Shown here in pieces: positions 6,779-8,200 of a DNA stretch of 8,200 bases. The stretch is from JAGVSR01 sp046074825. Lineage in GTDB: Bacteria; Pseudomonadota; Alphaproteobacteria; Rhizobiales; Hyphomicrobiaceae. Location: NCBI GenBank assembly GCA_046074825.1, contig JBJTOZ010000212.1:1-8200 (forward strand), written 5' to 3'. Below the pieces are notes generated by a model, which saw only the letters and a program-made list of their open reading frames with translations, did not search any database and was not told the origin of the DNA. Within the stretch, counting starts at the first letter, position 1. The number at the start of each line of letters is the position of its first letter. A program made the position numbers and the translations under genes.

Positions 6779-7072
6779 ATGGAAAAAGTCAAAAGAATTG
6801 AAATAATAGTCCCTGAAATTATCATAAAAGATATCGTGGCTATTCTTTCAAAGAGAGGGTTAACGGGCTACACGATCACACGCGGCTTGCAGGGAAAAGG
6901 GGATCGCGGGCTGCAAGATGGTGAGGGCTTCGTAAGTGAATTTGCAAATGCTTCTGTTCTTGTTATTGCTCCGGTGGAAGGGACCAATGCGGTCCTTGAA
7001 GATCTTCGCACACTTTTAAAACGGTATGGTGGCATGTGCCTCATCAGCGATGCCCAATCATTGCGTCACTAA
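6779..7072 (+). CDS. sbtB: PII-like regulatory protein, SbtB type, short C-terminus
   Basis: This 97-residue protein has the PII ferredoxin-like fold pattern: strand KRIEIIVPE, helix IIIKDIVAILSKRG, strand GYTITRG, a T-loop (about 36-57), strand ASVLVIAP, helix TNAVLEDLRTLLKRYGG, strand MCLISDAQSL. GLTGYTIT and GKGDR match the equivalent GAKGYTV and GKGSR of cyanobacterial SbtB, including the T-loop arginine (R43) thought to contact the bound adenine nucleotide; a second arginine at position 46 in Synechocystis is glutamine here. The C-terminal extension with the CGPEGC cysteine hairpin is absent, the protein ending in SLRH. The ATG is 3 bases after the sbtA stop, and its GGAG (6768-6771) lies within the end of sbtA, so the two are translationally linked. 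The expected role is a trimer that gates SbtA in response to adenylates. It is clearly not a classical GlnB/GlnK, as the tyrosine-bearing T-loop is missing. Confidence 0.85.
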   Translation: MEKVKRIEIIVPEIIIKDIVAILSKRGLTGYTITRGLQGKGDRGLQDGEGFVSEFANASVLVIAPVEGTNAVLEDLRTLLKRYGGMCLISDAQSLRH

Positions 7073-7096
7073 TGACTGAAGCCGTAGCGGTTGCTT

Positions 7097-7363
7097 TCAG
7101 GAAGTGACAAGTGAGGATGGGATTGTAAATAAATCGAGGGTAGAGAGTGTCTCTTTTTGAGAACGAGATATTTTTTTCCTGACTCGCTTTTGATACACAC
7201 CCCCTTTTGGAAAACGAGGTTCTGTGCCAGGTAGACAATATTGATTATTTTCTAATTTAAAATATGCCTTGGTCTTTTTGGGACGAATTCTTTTTTCTGT
7301 TCCTGGGATGATATACTGATCCCCGTATTTTGTTTTTTCTATTGGAAAATCAGAACTACTCAT
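7097..7363 (-). CDS. Hypothetical basic protein with two PGTE repeats (88 aa)
   Basis: I do not recognise a named family. The ATG at 7363 has GAGG 7 bases upstream (minus strand), and the frame runs 88 codons to TGA, convergent with sbtB with only 24 bases between stops. The protein is very basic, without membrane spans. Two copies of one motif stand out, 25 residues apart: QYIIPGTEKRI (16-26) and QYCLPGTEPRF (41-51). Each is preceded by a KTK tripeptide (10-12 and 30-32), so the internal duplication seems to cover the whole N-terminal half. A lysine/arginine-rich segment (53-70) and a hydrophobic tail (LDLFTIP) follow. A codon-level repeat with divergent DNA argues that the protein is real and under selection. 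Whether it binds nucleic acid or a protein partner is unknown. Confidence 0.55.
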   Translation of the reverse strand: MSSSDFPIEKTKYGDQYIIPGTEKRIRPKKTKAYFKLENNQYCLPGTEPRFPKGGVYQKRVRKKISRSQKETLSTLDLFTIPSSLVTS

Positions 7364-7898
7364 CCGACAACCTCATTAAAACAAAGTGTACAACCTCTCA
7401 TTAGTAAAACAGTCTTTCCAACCAACGCCAGAAAAAGACTCACCCATCCACACAATCTTACAGATCAAAAACTTTGCAAAATAAATTTAAAGCGCCTGCC
7501 ATAATTTAATTTTCGGATTGAATCCATTTAGGTGTCTTCTCGCAAGATCTCTTGAGACATGATGCCCTCCTTATTCCATTTCATTCGCTCTCACATTTCT
7601 GAAGAATATTTTAAGATCTCTCCATAAGATTGTGAAATAAGCTCCCGAATAAAAAGAAACTTTATAGGGTTATAAAAGTACTCTGATCGCTTTAGTTGTT
7701 CATAAAGAGGCGATGAAAAACAGTGCACGTTTGTGTCACGATCAGAACACAAATATTCAACACTTCAGAGCATGAATAAAATTCTGTTCAACAGATATTT
7801 TTAAAAAAAACTTTGTGAAAAAGTTTATCTTCCCAAGCCATATTTCAGCCAGGATCAATTTTTAACTCTCACACACTTAAATGTTTCTGGAGTAATGC
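7364..7898. other. AT-rich stretch with no full-length gene
   Basis: This 535-base stretch has stops in all frames at short intervals. It holds the upstream region of the PGTE-repeat gene, a weak hairpin (AGTCTTT at 7411-7417 with AAAGACT at 7434-7440), a minus-strand tiny ORF pair behind a perfect ribosome site (7465-7572), an 8-base inverted repeat with 49 bases between arms (7682-7689 and 7739-7746, expected by chance), and the leader of the small membrane protein gene. No tRNA cloverleaf or known riboswitch core was recognised. Confidence 0.6.
7465..7560 (-). other. Tiny ORF pair behind a perfect Shine-Dalgarno; possible small peptide or gene remnant
   Basis: On the minus strand AAGGAGGG (7572-7565) precedes an ATG at 7560 by a short, good spacing. 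The frame encodes only 10 residues, MSQEILREDT, then TAA. An ATG follows immediately in the same frame (7527) and runs 20 more codons (MDSIRKLNYGRRFKFILQSF) to TGA at 7465. The ribosome site is the best in the window, yet the product is tiny. It may be a leader or small peptide, or a small gene broken by a nonsense change at 7528-7530. I cannot decide between these. Confidence 0.3.
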
Positions 7899-8126
7899 AT
7901 GTTAAGTTTCGTTGTTTGCGGTTTTCTGATTTCTCTGATCCTGTTAATTGGATCTTTTGCAATTACCTGTTCCGTACTGGGGAATAGCAACTCTTCGATG
8001 GATGTGCCATTTGCCCGCTCTCCTCGAGAGGATAGAGAAAAAGAAGTGACGACATCGACCGATAGAACTTCTACGGGTGAAACTTTTTTCACGGAGCCCG
8101 TTGGCAAAGTAAGTTCAGCATTGTGA
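7899..8126 (+). CDS. Small single-span membrane protein, hypothetical (75 aa)
   Basis: GGAG at 7889-7892 lies 6 bases before the ATG, and the frame closes with TGA after 75 codons. Residues about 4-27 form one strongly hydrophobic helix containing C7 and C24. The remainder is hydrophilic and rich in Ser, Thr, Glu, Arg and Asp (SPREDREKEVTTSTDRTSTGE), likely disordered. There is no positively charged N-terminal region as in a normal signal peptide, and the residues before C24 (AIT) do not make a good lipobox, so a membrane anchor is more likely than an exported or lipid-modified protein. No family was recognised. A 76-residue frame on the opposite strand lacks comparable support. The gene stands alone, after a long non-coding stretch. 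Confidence 0.5.
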   Translation: MLSFVVCGFLISLILLIGSFAITCSVLGNSNSSMDVPFARSPREDREKEVTTSTDRTSTGETFFTEPVGKVSSAL

Positions 8127-8136
8127 AGTGAAACTT

Positions 8137-8197
8137 AGATTGGTCTCAATTTCCAATCTTCCAATTGATCCATAACAATTCTAAATTTCATTAGAAT
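8137..8197. repeat. Two short hairpins downstream of the last gene
   Basis: AGATTGG (8137-8143) pairs with CCAATCT (8153-8159) around a 9-base loop, and ATTCTAA (8178-8184) pairs with TTAGAAT (8191-8197) around 6 bases. Neither is followed by a clear T-run inside the window, so they are weak terminator candidates only. The second lies 3 bases from the window end, so its tail cannot be seen. Confidence 0.3.
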
Positions 8198-8200
8198 ATA

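Noticed and set aside
7073..7180. Terminator after sbtB (CTGAAGC/GCTTTCAG hairpin, or TCTC-GAGA before a T-run at 7171)
   Set aside because: The first hairpin has no T-run and the second has only four base pairs; both overlap or adjoin the convergent gene, so neither is a convincing terminator.
7682..7746. Inverted repeat TCTGATCG / CGATCAGA
   Set aside because: Eight-base arms 49 bases apart are expected several times by chance in a window of this size.
7877..8107. Minus-strand frame of 76 codons opposite the small membrane protein gene
   Set aside because: It looks like an antisense shadow with no ribosome site noted; the + strand frame has a GGAG site and a coherent membrane helix.

Overview
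The window comes from a Gram-negative bacterium with a moderately AT-rich genome that uses the standard genetic code. An RND-type inner-membrane efflux pump implies an outer membrane. The OxyR-family LysR regulator and a small YdcH-like protein would fit a low-GC proteobacterium, possibly an alphaproteobacterium, but nothing here fixes the lineage. No rRNA, tRNA, CRISPR array, insertion sequence or phage gene was seen.

Layout. Positions 1-2781 (+) hold an RND efflux permease of the AcrB/HAE1 type, cut off at its 5' end by the window edge. Convergent to it, 2927-3838 (-) is an OxyR-like regulator whose peroxide-sensing cysteine is replaced by glutamine. Its upstream region (3839-4016) carries two neighbouring perfect dyads that could be operators, and is shared with a small divergent gene (4017-4262) encoding a protein with a degenerate EF-hand-like loop. 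A GC-rich patch (about 4276-4326) precedes a 71-residue basic YdcH/DUF465-like protein (4391-4606), which ends at a clear intrinsic terminator (4641-4680).

A three-gene membrane-transport cluster follows on the + strand: a TerC/Alx-family membrane protein (4749-5732), an SbtA-family sodium/bicarbonate symporter (5798-6775), and, 3 bases later, a PII-like SbtB-type regulator (6779-7072). sbtA and sbtB are almost certainly co-transcribed and the pair most likely controls inorganic carbon uptake. terC has no terminator between it and sbtA and may belong to the same transcript. The SbtB homologue lacks the cysteine-bearing C-terminal extension of cyanobacterial SbtB.

The last kilobase is sparse and AT-rich. 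It holds a convergent basic 88-residue protein with two PGTE repeats (7097-7363, -), a stretch with few genes (7364-7898) containing a tiny ORF behind a perfect Shine-Dalgarno sequence, and a small single-span membrane protein (7899-8126, +) followed by AT-rich hairpins at the window end.

The points most worth following are the OxyR homologue without its sensing cysteine next to a twin-dyad regulatory region, the shortened SbtB beside a non-cyanobacterial-looking SbtA, and the PGTE-repeat protein.
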